Notes: a model not told the origin generated them from the sequence alone. 64,000 bases of DNA from Pseudomonas vancouverensis (GCF_004348895.1 NZ_RRZK01000009.1:62001-126000), one strand, 5' to 3'. Counted from the first letter of the stretch, positions 26,053 to 35,681 are shown. Translations and numbers: made by a program.

Positions 26053-27714
26053 ATGAAAAAGAAGACCAATCAGGGTCGGCGGGTTCTGACTCAAGGTGCG
26101 CTCACACTGTTGATGGTTGGCAGTGCGCAAGGCTTGATGGCAGCCTCGTTCGACATGCCGAACCCGGACTACCGCGTGCGTTGGGACAATACGATCCGTT
26201 ACAACCTGGGCATGCGGACGGATAGTCAAGACAGCCACATCATGAAAACGCCGAACTTCGACGAATCGGATGGGAAGTTCGATAAAAACGATATTGTGAC
26301 AAATCGCCTCGATGTGTTAACAGAGTTCGACTTTTCCTATCTGAACGATTGGGGTGCGCGCCTCAGTGCGGCTGGCTGGTTTGACCAGGCTTATGCTGAC
26401 GACGACGTTCGCAGCAATGTCCCGGGCTTTGCGACCAGCTATCACAACAACAAATACAGCGATGAAGTGGACCGCTACATGCACGGCCCATCGGGCGAGA
26501 TCCTCGATGCGTTTCTGTGGCGCAACTTCAACATCGGTGACGTGCCGGTCAACGTGAAGGCCGGTCGTCATACCAACTATTGGGGTGAGAGCCTGCTGTT
26601 CGGCGCGCACGCCGTGTCCTACTCCCAGGCACCCAGTGATGGCGTGAAGGCCTCCACCAGCCCGGGCATCGAAACCAAGGAAGTGTTCCTGCCGGTCGGT
26701 CAACTGTCGGCAAAAGCCCAGGTCACCGACAAGCTGTCCCTGGCAGCCCAGTACTTCTATGAATGGGAGCCGACCCGGATTCCTTACGGTGGCACCTATT
26801 TCGGCGCGGCGGACCCGCTGTTTGAAGGTCCGGACCAGCTGCCATTGGCCGCCAACGGTGCGACCCTGCAGCGTCAGGACTCCAAGTTCGGGCGTGATGG
26901 CAAGAACTGGGGTGTGATGGGCAAGCTCAACGTCGAGGAAATCGAATCGACCTTCGGCGCCTACTATCGTCAGTTCGACGACTACCAGCCTTGGCTGGCG
27001 CCGCAGGTCAAGGCGGCATTGGGCTCTTATCGGGTTGTCTATCCGCGAGGCGTGAAACTGGCAGGTTTGAGCTTCTCTCGTGTGTTCAATACCGTAGCAG
27101 TGGGCTCCGAGTTGTCCTATCGGATGAATGGCGCGCTGAATGCCACCGGTGTCAGTGCCCTGGATGACGAAGGCCCGCGCGGTGACACCATCCACTTTAT
27201 CGCCAACGCTGTGTACGGCGTGCCGCGGAACTTCATTTCGGACAACGCCACGCTGGTCGGCGAATTCGCCTACAGCCATCTGAAGCGAGTGACCGAGCAC
27301 GAAGAGTTGTACAAAGGCGTGGGCGAGGCAGGTTGCGTCAATGCCAGAACACCGACTATCCCTGGCTCCGGTGACGAGTCCGATAGCTGCTCGTCGCGTG
27401 ACTACTATGCGGTCGCGGTCAACTACACCCCACAGTACATTTCAATCTTTCCGTCCTGGGATATGGACGTTCCGCTGACAGTCAATTACGGTCTGCACGG
27501 CAACGCAGCGACTGCAGGTGGCGGCAACGAAGGCGCGCTGTCGTACTCCGTCGGCGTCAAACTCACCTACGCCCAACTGTATGAGTTCGGCCTGCGTTAT
27601 GCAGACACCGATGCCCGTTCCAAAACCCTGGCCAATGGCACCGTCGCCGGTAACGGCAACGTAGGCGGCACAGACCGTGGCTGGCTGGCATTTACCTTCA
27701 AGACCTCCTTCTGA
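26053..27714 (+). CDS. DUF1302 family outer-membrane protein (copy 2)
   Basis: A 553-aa exported protein closely similar along its whole length to the protein at 17508. Shared blocks include NPDYR/QWDN, FDESDGKFDKND, WGARLSAAGW, SGEILDAFLW, GRHTNYWGE and the ending GWLAFTFKTSF. The N-terminus is a signal peptide (basic MKKKTNQGRR, hydrophobic core, cleavage near GLMAAS). It is a porin-like beta-barrel by family and by its aromatic C-terminus. It heads an operon with DUF1329, YCF48 and MMPL genes, unlike copy 1, which has only the DUF1329 partner. Uptake of hydrophobic substrate is inferred. Confidence 0.9.
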   Translation: MKKKTNQGRRVLTQGALTLLMVGSAQGLMAASFDMPNPDYRVRWDNTIRYNLGMRTDSQDSHIMKTPNFDESDGKFDKNDIVTNRLDVLTEFDFSYLNDWGARLSAAGWFDQAYADDDVRSNVPGFATSYHNNKYSDEVDRYMHGPSGEILDAFLWRNFNIGDVPVNVKAGRHTNYWGESLLFGAHAVSYSQAPSDGVKASTSPGIETKEVFLPVGQLSAKAQVTDKLSLAAQYFYEWEPTRIPYGGTYFGAADPLFEGPDQLPLAANGATLQRQDSKFGRDGKNWGVMGKLNVEEIESTFGAYYRQFDDYQPWLAPQVKAALGSYRVVYPRGVKLAGLSFSRVFNTVAVGSELSYRMNGALNATGVSALDDEGPRGDTIHFIANAVYGVPRNFISDNATLVGEFAYSHLKRVTEHEELYKGVGEAGCVNARTPTIPGSGDESDSCSSRDYYAVAVNYTPQYISIFPSWDMDVPLTVNYGLHGNAATAGGGNEGALSYSVGVKLTYAQLYEFGLRYADTDARSKTLANGTVAGNGNVGGTDRGWLAFTFKTSF

Positions 27715-27744
27715 CAAATCCAATAAGAATCGGAGAATGTGTTC

Positions 27745-29097
27745 ATGAAACGACAACTTGCCTTATCCATTGCCCTGATGAGCATGGCGACCTACACACT
27801 GGCGGCTGATGTCTCCGACCTTGGTAAAACCCTGACCCCGTTCGGTGCAACCAAGGCGGGCAATGCCGATGGCAGCATTCCTGCCTACGACGGAGGCCTG
27901 ACCAAGGCTCCAGCTGGTTTCGTGCCTGACAGCGGTTTTTGGGTTGACCCGTTCAAGGATGAAAAGCCGTTGTTTCGTATCGATGCCAAAAACGTCGACC
28001 AATATGCGGACAAACTCAGTGAGGGGCAGAAAACCCTGATCAAGAAATACCCGACCTACTACATCGACATTTACCCAAGCCACCGTACTGCCGCCTATCC
28101 GCAGGCAGTGCTCGACGCCACTGTGCGCAATGCCAGCAGTTGCCAGATTCAGAAGGACGGCCTCGCCGTCGACCCCTCTTGCCGTGGCGGCTTGCCATTC
28201 CCGATTCCGAAAACCGGCAACGAAGTCATGTGGAACCAGCAGGTGCGCTACAAGATCGGCACCGGCTACTCCACTACCTCGTCCTCCAACAGCTGGGTCA
28301 TCGATGCCAATGGTTCGATCACCAAAACTGCGGAGCAGGCGACGTTCGAAGAAACGCCTTACTACCAGGTGACCCAGTCCGATCGTGATGCGTTGATGTA
28401 TGCCCGAGTGTTCTCGCGTAACGACTATCCGGCGCGTCGCTCCGGAGAAGTGGTGGTGTTGACCGACTTCCTCGATCCGCTGGCCAAGGCCCGTCGTTCC
28501 TTCAGCTACTCCCCGGGTCAGCGTCGGGTCAAGCTGGCGCCAGAGTTCGCCTTCGACACCCCGGTAGCGAGCCAGGGCGGTGTGACGCTGTTCGATGAAC
28601 TGCAAATGTTCTCCGGCAGCCAGGACCGGTTCGACTACAAGCTGGTCGGCAAAAAAGAAATGTACATCCCGTACAACGCCTACAAGTTCTACTTCGGGAC
28701 CAAGCAGGAAGATCAGTTCATGCCGCACCACGCCAACCCGGCGAACGAGCGTTGGGAACTGCATCGTGTGTGGGTGGTGGAAGCCACGTTGAAACCTGGC
28801 ATGCGCCACGTCTACAGCAAGCGCACGTACTACCTGGATGAAGACACCTTCGGTGTTGGCCTGTATGACGCCTGGGACAAGAGCGGCGCTCTGTATCGCT
28901 CGATCTTCCTCAGTGGCGTGCAGCTCTACGACAAGAACATTCCATACAACGTGAAGAACGTCGTTTACGACTTCAACAAAGGCATGTACGCATTGCTCAA
29001 TGATGCACTCAAGGGTGGTTACAAGTTCATCGACAAGCCGCTCAGCGAGCGCGATATGAACCCTGAGGCCATCGTAGCCCGGGTCACCCAGCGCTGA
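27745..29097 (+). CDS. DUF1329 family envelope protein (copy 2)
   Basis: A 450-aa protein with a signal peptide (MKRQLALSIALMSMATYTLA, cleavage near AAD) and the DUF1329 blocks LGKTLTPFGATKAGNADGS, GFWVDPFKDEKP and LFDELQMFSGSQDRFDYKL. It is highly similar to the protein at 19203. The ATG at 27745 is preferred over a GTG six bases earlier because CGGAG lies ten bases before it. Periplasmic lipid-carrier-like function is inferred from the LolA/B-like fold proposed for the family. It lies 30 bases after DUF1302 and 95 bases before the YCF48 gene. Confidence 0.9.
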   Translation: MKRQLALSIALMSMATYTLAADVSDLGKTLTPFGATKAGNADGSIPAYDGGLTKAPAGFVPDSGFWVDPFKDEKPLFRIDAKNVDQYADKLSEGQKTLIKKYPTYYIDIYPSHRTAAYPQAVLDATVRNASSCQIQKDGLAVDPSCRGGLPFPIPKTGNEVMWNQQVRYKIGTGYSTTSSSNSWVIDANGSITKTAEQATFEETPYYQVTQSDRDALMYARVFSRNDYPARRSGEVVVLTDFLDPLAKARRSFSYSPGQRRVKLAPEFAFDTPVASQGGVTLFDELQMFSGSQDRFDYKLVGKKEMYIPYNAYKFYFGTKQEDQFMPHHANPANERWELHRVWVVEATLKPGMRHVYSKRTYYLDEDTFGVGLYDAWDKSGALYRSIFLSGVQLYDKNIPYNVKNVVYDFNKGMYALLNDALKGGYKFIDKPLSERDMNPEAIVARVTQR

Positions 29098-29191
29098 CGT
29101 TCACCGCCTGTCCCGCCCGTTGGTTTGCGCATCAAGCCATACGGGTAGGACAGGGCGGTTCATGCCGCGCGATGGATAAGGAATAAAAATA

Positions 29192-30325
29192 ATGATTAGC
29201 CCTTGCCCTGATTCTGTTTTCTTCTCGGCGTCGCGTCTGCTGCTGGCGATCACGCTGACCATTGGCGTGAGTGCGGCGGTGACGACGTCGCCTGCCTTTA
29301 GCGCGATCACCGTGCCTGCGGACTCGCTGGACGTGTCCGCACCACGGGTTGACGAGCGTTTGCCCGCGCCATTGCTGTCTGTCGCCAGGGCAGGCGATGC
29401 CTTGGTCAGTGTCGGATTGCATGGCCTGATCCAGCGTTCCACCGACTCGGGGAAGACCTGGCAGCAAGTCGATAGTCCGGTGTCGAGCGACCTGGTGCAG
29501 GTTCGTTTTCGCGATGAGCGCAATGGCTGGATCGTCGGTCACGACGCTTTGATTCTGCACACCACAGACGGTGGCCTTAGCTGGCAAGTCCAGCTCGATG
29601 GACGCCGGCTTCTGACGCTGCTCAACGGCTACTACGGTCCGCGTGCTGAAGCAGGCGATGAGACTGCAGCCGCATTAATCAAAGAAGTTGCAACAGCCGT
29701 CAGCACTTCGGCAACCCCCGGCGTGATGGCTGCACCCTTTCTCGATGTGATGTTCGATGCACAAGGCAATGGTTTTGCCGTCGGTGCCTTCGGCTTGCTG
29801 TTGCACAGTGCCGACGACGGCCAGCACTGGGAACCTTGGATCGAGCGCAGTGACAACGAGCGCCGCATGCACCTGTATGGCCTGGCTGAACGCGCCGGTA
29901 CTTTCTATATCAGTGGTGAACAGGGCCTGTTGTTGCGCCTCGACAGTCAGCAACAACGTTTTGTCAAAATCGACACGCCCTATACCGGTACCTACTTCGG
30001 TGTTCGCGCTTTCGATCACCTGCTGCTGGCCTACGGCTTGCGCGGCAATCTGTTTGCCAGTCGTGACGATGGTCAACAATGGCAACCCGTGGAAACACAC
30101 CTCAACAGCAGCCTGGTCAGCATTGTCGAGCTGGGCGAGGCGTTGGTCATCGTGAGCCAGGGAGGGCAGTTGGCCAATCTGGATCGACAGAGCTTGCAGG
30201 TCACCCCGCTGGCGGATGCGCGGGTGGGTGAGATCTACGCGGCCAGTGCCACCGAACAGGCTGGAAGCCTGGTTGTCACGCGCTTTACCGGCGCCAAGGT
30301 CATCGATATTGCCCAGGCCAAATAA
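29192..30325 (+). CDS. YCF48-like beta-propeller protein, exported
   Basis: A 377-aa protein with an N-terminal signal peptide (hydrophobic LLLAITLTIGVSAAV, cleavage near AFSA). It has repeated BNR/YCF48-type blades: STDSGKTWQQVD, TTDGGLSWQVQL, SADDGQHWEPWI and SRDDGQQWQPVE, each Ser/Thr-x-Asp-x-Gly-x-x-Trp. The family fold is a beta-propeller related to photosystem II assembly factor Ycf48; many bacterial members sit next to RND/MMPL permeases. Here it is sandwiched between DUF1329 and MMPL genes, so a periplasmic assembly or docking role in a transport complex is inferred. Confidence 0.88.
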   Translation: MISPCPDSVFFSASRLLLAITLTIGVSAAVTTSPAFSAITVPADSLDVSAPRVDERLPAPLLSVARAGDALVSVGLHGLIQRSTDSGKTWQQVDSPVSSDLVQVRFRDERNGWIVGHDALILHTTDGGLSWQVQLDGRRLLTLLNGYYGPRAEAGDETAAALIKEVATAVSTSATPGVMAAPFLDVMFDAQGNGFAVGAFGLLLHSADDGQHWEPWIERSDNERRMHLYGLAERAGTFYISGEQGLLLRLDSQQQRFVKIDTPYTGTYFGVRAFDHLLLAYGLRGNLFASRDDGQQWQPVETHLNSSLVSIVELGEALVIVSQGGQLANLDRQSLQVTPLADARVGEIYAASATEQAGSLVVTRFTGAKVIDIAQAK

Positions 30326-30360
30326 GGCCGCTGGCACGATTCCTCTACGAGAAAGAAAAA

Positions 30361-32892
30361 ATGGTCGAGCAAAAATTCAACAGCGGGATGCCAGTGATTG
30401 CCAACCTTGAGGATTTCGACAAGAACTCCGGAGGCTGGTTTGAACGGGTGATTTTCCGTCACCGCATGTTGGTCGTCATTGCCTGCCTGCTCGCTACCGT
30501 GGTGTTAGGCTTTTTCGCGACGAAGCTGCAGGTCAATGCCAGTTTCGAAAAGATGATTCCCAGCTCCAGTCCCTACATCAAGAATTACCTGGCCTACAAA
30601 GACCAGCTTCCGGGTTTGGGCAACAGTATTCGCGTAGTGGTGGAGAACAAGACCGGTGATATCTACGACGCTGACTATCTGCTGGCGTTGCAGAAGGTCA
30701 ACGACACCTTGTATCTGATCCCCGGTGTCGACCGTTCCTGGATGAAGTCGCTCTGGATGCCCATCGTCCGCTGGAAAGAAGTGACGGAGGAGGGCATCGA
30801 TGGCGGTGCAGTGATGCCATCGGATTACAACGGCAGTGAAAAATCGATCTCGGCGCTGCGTCGCAACATCATGCGTGCCGGCATTGTCGGCAACCTGGTG
30901 GCGAACGACAGCAAGTCGAGCATGATTGTCGCGCCGTTGCTCGACACCAACCCGCAAACGGGTAAGCCGCTGGACTACGGTGATTTTTCCCGGCAACTGG
31001 AGCAGCAGATCCGTTCGCTGGAGAGCGACAAGGTCGGTATCCACATCGTCGGCTTCAGCAAGCTGGTCGGTGACCTGATCGACGGCCTGTATTCGGTCAT
31101 GCTGTTCTTCGGTGCGTCGGTGGTCATTGCCGGACTGTTTGTCTACTTCTATACCCGTTGCCTGCGCAGCACGTTGCTGCTGGTGAGTGTGGCGGTGGCC
31201 GGTGTCGTCTGGCTGCTGGGGTTGATGCAGATACTGGGTTACGACCTCGACCCTTACTCGATTCTGGTGCCGTTCCTGATCTTCGCCATCGGTATTTCCC
31301 ACGGCACCCAGAAAATGAACGGCATCCTCCAGGACATCGGCCGCGGCACCCATAAGTACGTGGCGGCGCGTTATACCTTTCGCCGCCTGTTCCTCACTGG
31401 GCTGACTGCACTTCTGACCAATATCGTCGGTTTTGCGGTGCTGGTGATCATTGATATCCCGGTCATTCGCGATCTGGCCCTGACGACCAGTATTGGCGTG
31501 GCAGTCCTGATTTTCACCAAGCTCCTGCTGATTCCCGTGGCGCTTTCGTATCTCGGTGTCAGCAAGAAAGCCGCACGTATTGCCATTGCCAAAGATCAGG
31601 CCGGCGAGGCCAATCGCGGTGTGCTCGGGCGCATCTGGCATGGCCTGGACCGGTTCACCGAGAGGCCAATGGCCACGGCTGTGATTGGTTTGTCGTTGCT
31701 GGTGACGCTGGCCGGCAGCGTGGTGATGATGCATTTGAAGGTGGGCGACCTTGATCCGGGTGCGCCCGAGTTGCGCGCCGATTCCCGCTACAACCGCGAC
31801 AACGCCTACATCACCGCCAATTATGGGCTGTCCAGTGACCAGTTCGTGGTCATCATGAAGACCAATGAGGACAGCTGCCGCCTGTACCAGTCCCTGCAAA
31901 GCATGGACAAGCTGGCCTGGCGCCTGCGCCAGACGCCAGGCGTACAGACCACGCAATCGCTGGCCGAAACCGTGCGCATGATCAGTTCCGGCATGGCCGA
32001 AGGCAGCCCGAAATGGCTGAGCATCAGCCGCGACCAGGCCATTACCAACTCGGCGGTGGATGCCGCCATGATTTCCGCTCCGGGGATCACCAACCAGCAA
32101 TGCTCGGTAACGCCGATCATTGCCTACCTGGCAGACCACAAGGCCGATACGTTGAGCCGGGTGCTGCAAGTCTCCGAGGACTTTGCCAAGGACAACAGCA
32201 CGGCCGCGAATGCCGAACAGCCCATCGAGTTCCTGCTGGCCGCGGGCAATGCCGGCATCGAAGCGGCGACCAACATCGAAGTGGAGAAGGGCATCATCAC
32301 CATGTACCTGGCGGTGTATGGCGCCACGGCCTTGCTCTGTCTTCTGACATTCCGCAGCTGGCGTGCGACCGTGGTGGCGCTGATTCCGCTGTTGATGACC
32401 ACCATTATCTGCAAGGCGCTGATGGTCTGGCTGGGCATCGGCCTGAAAGTGGCCACCTTGCCGGTCATCGCTGTCGGTGTTGGTGTCGGCGTGGACTACG
32501 CGCTGTACCTGCTCAGTGTGCAACTGGCCGTGCAGGAACGCGGTGGCAGTCTGGCCGTCGCCTATCGCCGCTCGCTGGACTTCACCGGTCGGGTCGTCGC
32601 ACTCGTCGGCCTGACCATGGCCGCCGGGGTGATTACCTGGGCCTGGTCACCGATCAAGTTTCAGGCCGACATGGGCATCCTGCTGACCTTCATGTTCCTC
32701 TGGAACATGCTCGGTGCGCTTGTACTCATCCCGGCGTTGTCGCACTACCTGCTCAATCCCAAGGGCAACTCCAAAGAAGGGTTGACCCTCGATCTGGAGG
32801 ACGCCCGCGCGCAGCAGGAATCGCGCAAGCCGGCAGCCGACACCCCCCATCACGCATTGACCGAGCTAGCCATGCCACGGCGCGCTCGCTGA
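30361..32892 (+). CDS. RND superfamily (MMPL-type) permease
   Basis: An 843-aa inner-membrane protein with the duplicated six-helix RND layout. Helix 1 is near residues 34-55 (MLVVIACLLATVVLGFFA), then a large periplasmic loop, a sterol-sensing-like group of helices around 240-420, helix 7 near 440-460, a second large loop, and the last helices at about 650-800 with GVGVGVDYALYLLSV. It is of the HpnN/MMPL type rather than the AcrB type and has no adjacent adaptor protein. Family members move lipids, hopanoids or other hydrophobic molecules. With DUF1302, DUF1329 and YCF48 upstream it forms a likely four-part envelope transport unit; direction is unknown. Confidence 0.9.
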   Translation: MVEQKFNSGMPVIANLEDFDKNSGGWFERVIFRHRMLVVIACLLATVVLGFFATKLQVNASFEKMIPSSSPYIKNYLAYKDQLPGLGNSIRVVVENKTGDIYDADYLLALQKVNDTLYLIPGVDRSWMKSLWMPIVRWKEVTEEGIDGGAVMPSDYNGSEKSISALRRNIMRAGIVGNLVANDSKSSMIVAPLLDTNPQTGKPLDYGDFSRQLEQQIRSLESDKVGIHIVGFSKLVGDLIDGLYSVMLFFGASVVIAGLFVYFYTRCLRSTLLLVSVAVAGVVWLLGLMQILGYDLDPYSILVPFLIFAIGISHGTQKMNGILQDIGRGTHKYVAARYTFRRLFLTGLTALLTNIVGFAVLVIIDIPVIRDLALTTSIGVAVLIFTKLLLIPVALSYLGVSKKAARIAIAKDQAGEANRGVLGRIWHGLDRFTERPMATAVIGLSLLVTLAGSVVMMHLKVGDLDPGAPELRADSRYNRDNAYITANYGLSSDQFVVIMKTNEDSCRLYQSLQSMDKLAWRLRQTPGVQTTQSLAETVRMISSGMAEGSPKWLSISRDQAITNSAVDAAMISAPGITNQQCSVTPIIAYLADHKADTLSRVLQVSEDFAKDNSTAANAEQPIEFLLAAGNAGIEAATNIEVEKGIITMYLAVYGATALLCLLTFRSWRATVVALIPLLMTTIICKALMVWLGIGLKVATLPVIAVGVGVGVDYALYLLSVQLAVQERGGSLAVAYRRSLDFTGRVVALVGLTMAAGVITWAWSPIKFQADMGILLTFMFLWNMLGALVLIPALSHYLLNPKGNSKEGLTLDLEDARAQQESRKPAADTPHHALTELAMPRRAR

Positions 32893-32943
32893 CTAACGCA
32901 TAGCCGGGCACAGACCCGGGCTGACAATTGCAAGGAGAGGACG

Positions 32944-33915
32944 ATGTTCGAGTTATTGATGAGTGCCGACATGATGGTTCCGGATCCAGACGGCATGACG
33001 GAAATGTTGGTCGACAAGCTCGGAATCTACAAACATGAGCGCTGGCGCCAGGCGTTCGACAACCACCCGTACATTGCGCACTTTCTGCGTGTGCACAAAT
33101 CCCTGGCAGTGTCGCCAACGCGCATCGAACCGCAGTGGCACCTGGATCGTCCCAATCCCGGCGACCCGTTGTTTCATGACTTTCTGGAAAGCCTGAAAAC
33201 CTTCCAGGGCCACCACCGGCCGATGATCACCCACTCCATCGTGCTGGCACTGCACGGCGACAAGTTCGACGCACTGGTGGACAAGTTGATGCGCCGGCGC
33301 TTGCCGTTCCGCATGGCGCAACGCACACCGGAAATGCCGTTTGATCGCCTTTGGCTGGGCGCGACACCTGAGAAGCCGTACTACCAGCCTGACGTGGATG
33401 GTGGGTTGTGCATTGAAATCATGCCGACCGAACCGCTACAGATGCCGCCGGAAACCTATCAGTTGCCGCCGATGCAACCGCGTGATCTCAAACCCGGCGA
33501 CATGGTCCGCGTGACGGCGCGTGGCTTCCTGGTCCGTGATCTGGATGAAACGCTGCGCAAGGTGTCGTCCAACCTCGACTGGGAGCCGAGCGGTCCGGTC
33601 GAAAACATCCGCAGCGAAGGTTACCGTCGTGCGCGTATGGGCTTCACCGTTCCCAACAGCGCGACCCTGGACGTGATCGAGGCGACTTACTGGAACACCG
33701 ACGCCGGCCATTACGTCAATAACTGGGGGCCGGGTCCGTACTACATCCGTATCGGTGTCAACGATCTGGCCGCCAAAGCCGAAGATCTGCGCGCACGCGG
33801 CACTCGCTTCCAGTGGATTGAATCGTCGGAGGCGGTGGGTGGTCGTGCGCTGATCAAGATCGACCCGCAGGAACTTGACGGTCAGGTCTTCGAGTTCGAG
33901 GAGTGCCCTGCATGA
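32944..33915 (+). CDS. VOC/glyoxalase-fold-like protein of unknown function
   Basis: A 323-aa soluble protein preceded by AAGGAGAGG. The segments FELLMSADMMVPDPDGM, RVTARGFLVRDLDETLRKVS and YIRIGVNDLAAKAEDLRARG look like vicinal-oxygen-chelate half-domains. The ending IKIDPQELDGQVFEFEE resembles the closing strand with its Glu metal ligand (FEFEE). I do not recognise a named family. An extradiol dioxygenase-like or isomerase-like role in the pathway is possible but unproved. It overlaps the enoyl-CoA hydratase gene by four bases (ATGA), so it belongs to the catabolic operon. Confidence 0.75.
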   Translation: MFELLMSADMMVPDPDGMTEMLVDKLGIYKHERWRQAFDNHPYIAHFLRVHKSLAVSPTRIEPQWHLDRPNPGDPLFHDFLESLKTFQGHHRPMITHSIVLALHGDKFDALVDKLMRRRLPFRMAQRTPEMPFDRLWLGATPEKPYYQPDVDGGLCIEIMPTEPLQMPPETYQLPPMQPRDLKPGDMVRVTARGFLVRDLDETLRKVSSNLDWEPSGPVENIRSEGYRRARMGFTVPNSATLDVIEATYWNTDAGHYVNNWGPGPYYIRIGVNDLAAKAEDLRARGTRFQWIESSEAVGGRALIKIDPQELDGQVFEFEECPA

Positions 33916-34730
33916 GCACAGCGCAAAACCCGCAACTTCCTGTGTTGATCAACGAGGCCGTGCGTCTGGAGCGTGATGGCAGGGTGGGTTGGGTGGTTCT
34001 GACCCGGCCCGGTCAGATTAACGCGATCAACGATGACATTCGCCAGGGTGTTCCCCAGGCCTTGGCACTTCTGCAGAAAGACGCCGAGATTCGCGTAATC
34101 GTGATTCGCGGCGAGGGCGAACGAGGCTTTTGTGCCGGTGCCGATATCAAGGAACGCCGTGGCCCCGAGTCCAGCTTGCAGGTGCGCCAGCGCATGGAAA
34201 ACGTGCGCTGGATCGAATCACTGGACCGCATCAGCAAACCGGTCATCGCCGCCATCCACGGCTATTGCATGGGAGGTGGGTTGGAACTGGTGCTGGCGTG
34301 TGACATTCGCTTCGCGACTCCGGATGCCGTTTTCGCACTGCCGGAAACCGGTCTGGGACTGATCCCTGGTGGTGGTGGTACACAGCGTCTGTCCCGGGTG
34401 GTAGCGCCAGGACAGGCATTGGACATGCTGCTCACTGGCGACCGGATGGGCGCAGAACAAGCGCAGCGCATTGGTCTGGTCAGTCGACTGGCCAGTGACA
34501 GCGCCAAGTTGCTGGAAGAAGTACGGGCCTTTGCCCAGCGCATCGCCAGCAAACCACCGACCGCCTCGGCGTATGTCAAACAGGCGGCTCGCGCGGCACT
34601 GGAAATGGACCTGAAAAGAGGCCTGGACCTGGAGCTCGATCTGTTCGCCTTGCTGGCCCCGACCAAGGACGCCCGCGAAGCGGCGCTGGCCTTCAGCGAG
34701 CGGCGCGAACCGCGTTTTACCGGCGAGTGA
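33912..34730 (+). CDS. Enoyl-CoA hydratase/isomerase family protein
   Basis: A 272-aa crotonase-fold protein. The oxyanion-hole segment is GFCAGADIKE, with a further GGGLELVLACDIR, and LPETGLGLIPGGGGTQRLSR contains both catalytic Glu positions. These features suit a true hydratase. It starts at the ATG inside the stop of the VOC gene and precedes an SDR by 30 bases. Hydration of an unsaturated CoA ester made during beta-oxidation-like breakdown is the likely job; the substrate is not readable. Confidence 0.9.
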   Translation: MSTAQNPQLPVLINEAVRLERDGRVGWVVLTRPGQINAINDDIRQGVPQALALLQKDAEIRVIVIRGEGERGFCAGADIKERRGPESSLQVRQRMENVRWIESLDRISKPVIAAIHGYCMGGGLELVLACDIRFATPDAVFALPETGLGLIPGGGGTQRLSRVVAPGQALDMLLTGDRMGAEQAQRIGLVSRLASDSAKLLEEVRAFAQRIASKPPTASAYVKQAARAALEMDLKRGLDLELDLFALLAPTKDAREAALAFSERREPRFTGE

Positions 34731-34760
34731 CACGTCCCCCAAAAACAATAAGGAACGGAC

Positions 34761-35582
34761 ATGAGTACAGGAAAACTGGCAGGACGGGTGGCCATCATTA
34801 CCGGCTCGGGCGGTGGTCTTGGGGCTGAGTGCGCCCGAGTACTGGCGTCCCATGGCGCGAGCATTGCGGTCGTCGATATCAACTTCGAAGGAGCAACGGC
34901 TGTTGCCCAGTCGTTGATTGCCGAGGGCCACCAGGCCCTGGCAATTGCCACGGATATTTCTTCGGAAGACGCAGTGCAGAGCATGGTTGCTCAAGTGAAG
35001 GAGCGCCTTGGCCGTATCGACATTCTGCACAACAACGCCGCCATCCTGAATGCCGAGCAACGTCAACTCGATCGTGATTTCGTCAACCTCGACATGCAGG
35101 CCTGGGACCGCGCCATCGCCGTCAACCTGCGCGGCGCTGTGCTCTGCACCAAGCATGTCATTCCGGTCATGCTGGAGCAGGGCAAGGGTTCGATCATTTA
35201 CGCCACCTCGGGTCTGGGCATGCAGGGCGATATGTCCCTCACCGGCTACGCCACGTCCAAAGCGGGCTTGATGATGTTGCCGCGCATGGTGGCCTCGCAG
35301 TACGGCAAGCAAGGTATACGGGGTAACGCGGTACAAATCGGCCTGGCACCTTCAGAGCACGCCATGCCCGAACCTCTGCTCGACATCCTGCGCGATAACC
35401 ACTGTACCGCCGAGCTCGGTACCCCCCGGCAAATCGCCGATGTGGTCGCCTTTTTGGCCAGCGATGAATCCTCGTTCGTCACCGGCACCACCCTGGTGGC
35501 CGACGGTGGCTTCAGCAGCCACACCCCCTCACTGGTCGCGATGCGCGCATTGTTCGCGCAGATGGGACGCACCGGCATGTAA
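34761..35582 (+). CDS. SDR family oxidoreductase
   Basis: A 273-aa classical SDR with TGSGGGLG (cofactor), NNAA, ATSG with the catalytic Ser, and YATSK intact. The end reads FVTGTTLVADGGF. AAGGAACGG precedes the ATG. It follows the enoyl-CoA hydratase closely and so is probably the next step, oxidising a 3-hydroxyacyl-CoA or an alcohol. NAD preference is suggested by the Asp after strand 2 (VVDINFEG). Confidence 0.87.
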   Translation: MSTGKLAGRVAIITGSGGGLGAECARVLASHGASIAVVDINFEGATAVAQSLIAEGHQALAIATDISSEDAVQSMVAQVKERLGRIDILHNNAAILNAEQRQLDRDFVNLDMQAWDRAIAVNLRGAVLCTKHVIPVMLEQGKGSIIYATSGLGMQGDMSLTGYATSKAGLMMLPRMVASQYGKQGIRGNAVQIGLAPSEHAMPEPLLDILRDNHCTAELGTPRQIADVVAFLASDESSFVTGTTLVADGGFSSHTPSLVAMRALFAQMGRTGM

Positions 35583-35681
35583 CGTTGCCCCCCGATGTGC
35601 CAAGGGTGCACCGGGGCGCCTCTTCGCCACCACAGCCGCGCTTCGTGCCGCCGTGGTTGAATGACGTCATGGAAGCAAGTG

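Noticed and set aside
29100..29165. Inverted repeat CCGCCTGTCC / GGACAGGGCGG after the second DUF1329 gene
   Set aside because: One base bulge, long loop and no T run, and the YCF48 gene continues the operon; perhaps an RNA stability hairpin, but not strong enough to list.
30505..32523. 672-residue open frame on the minus strand
   Set aside because: Lies wholly antisense to the MMPL permease; it is rich in His, Gln and Arg, a product of GC-rich codon bias, with no motif or ribosome site.
35583..35660. GC-rich partial hairpin between the SDR and the FAD oxidoreductase genes
   Set aside because: Imperfect arms without T run; could be chance in GC-rich DNA.
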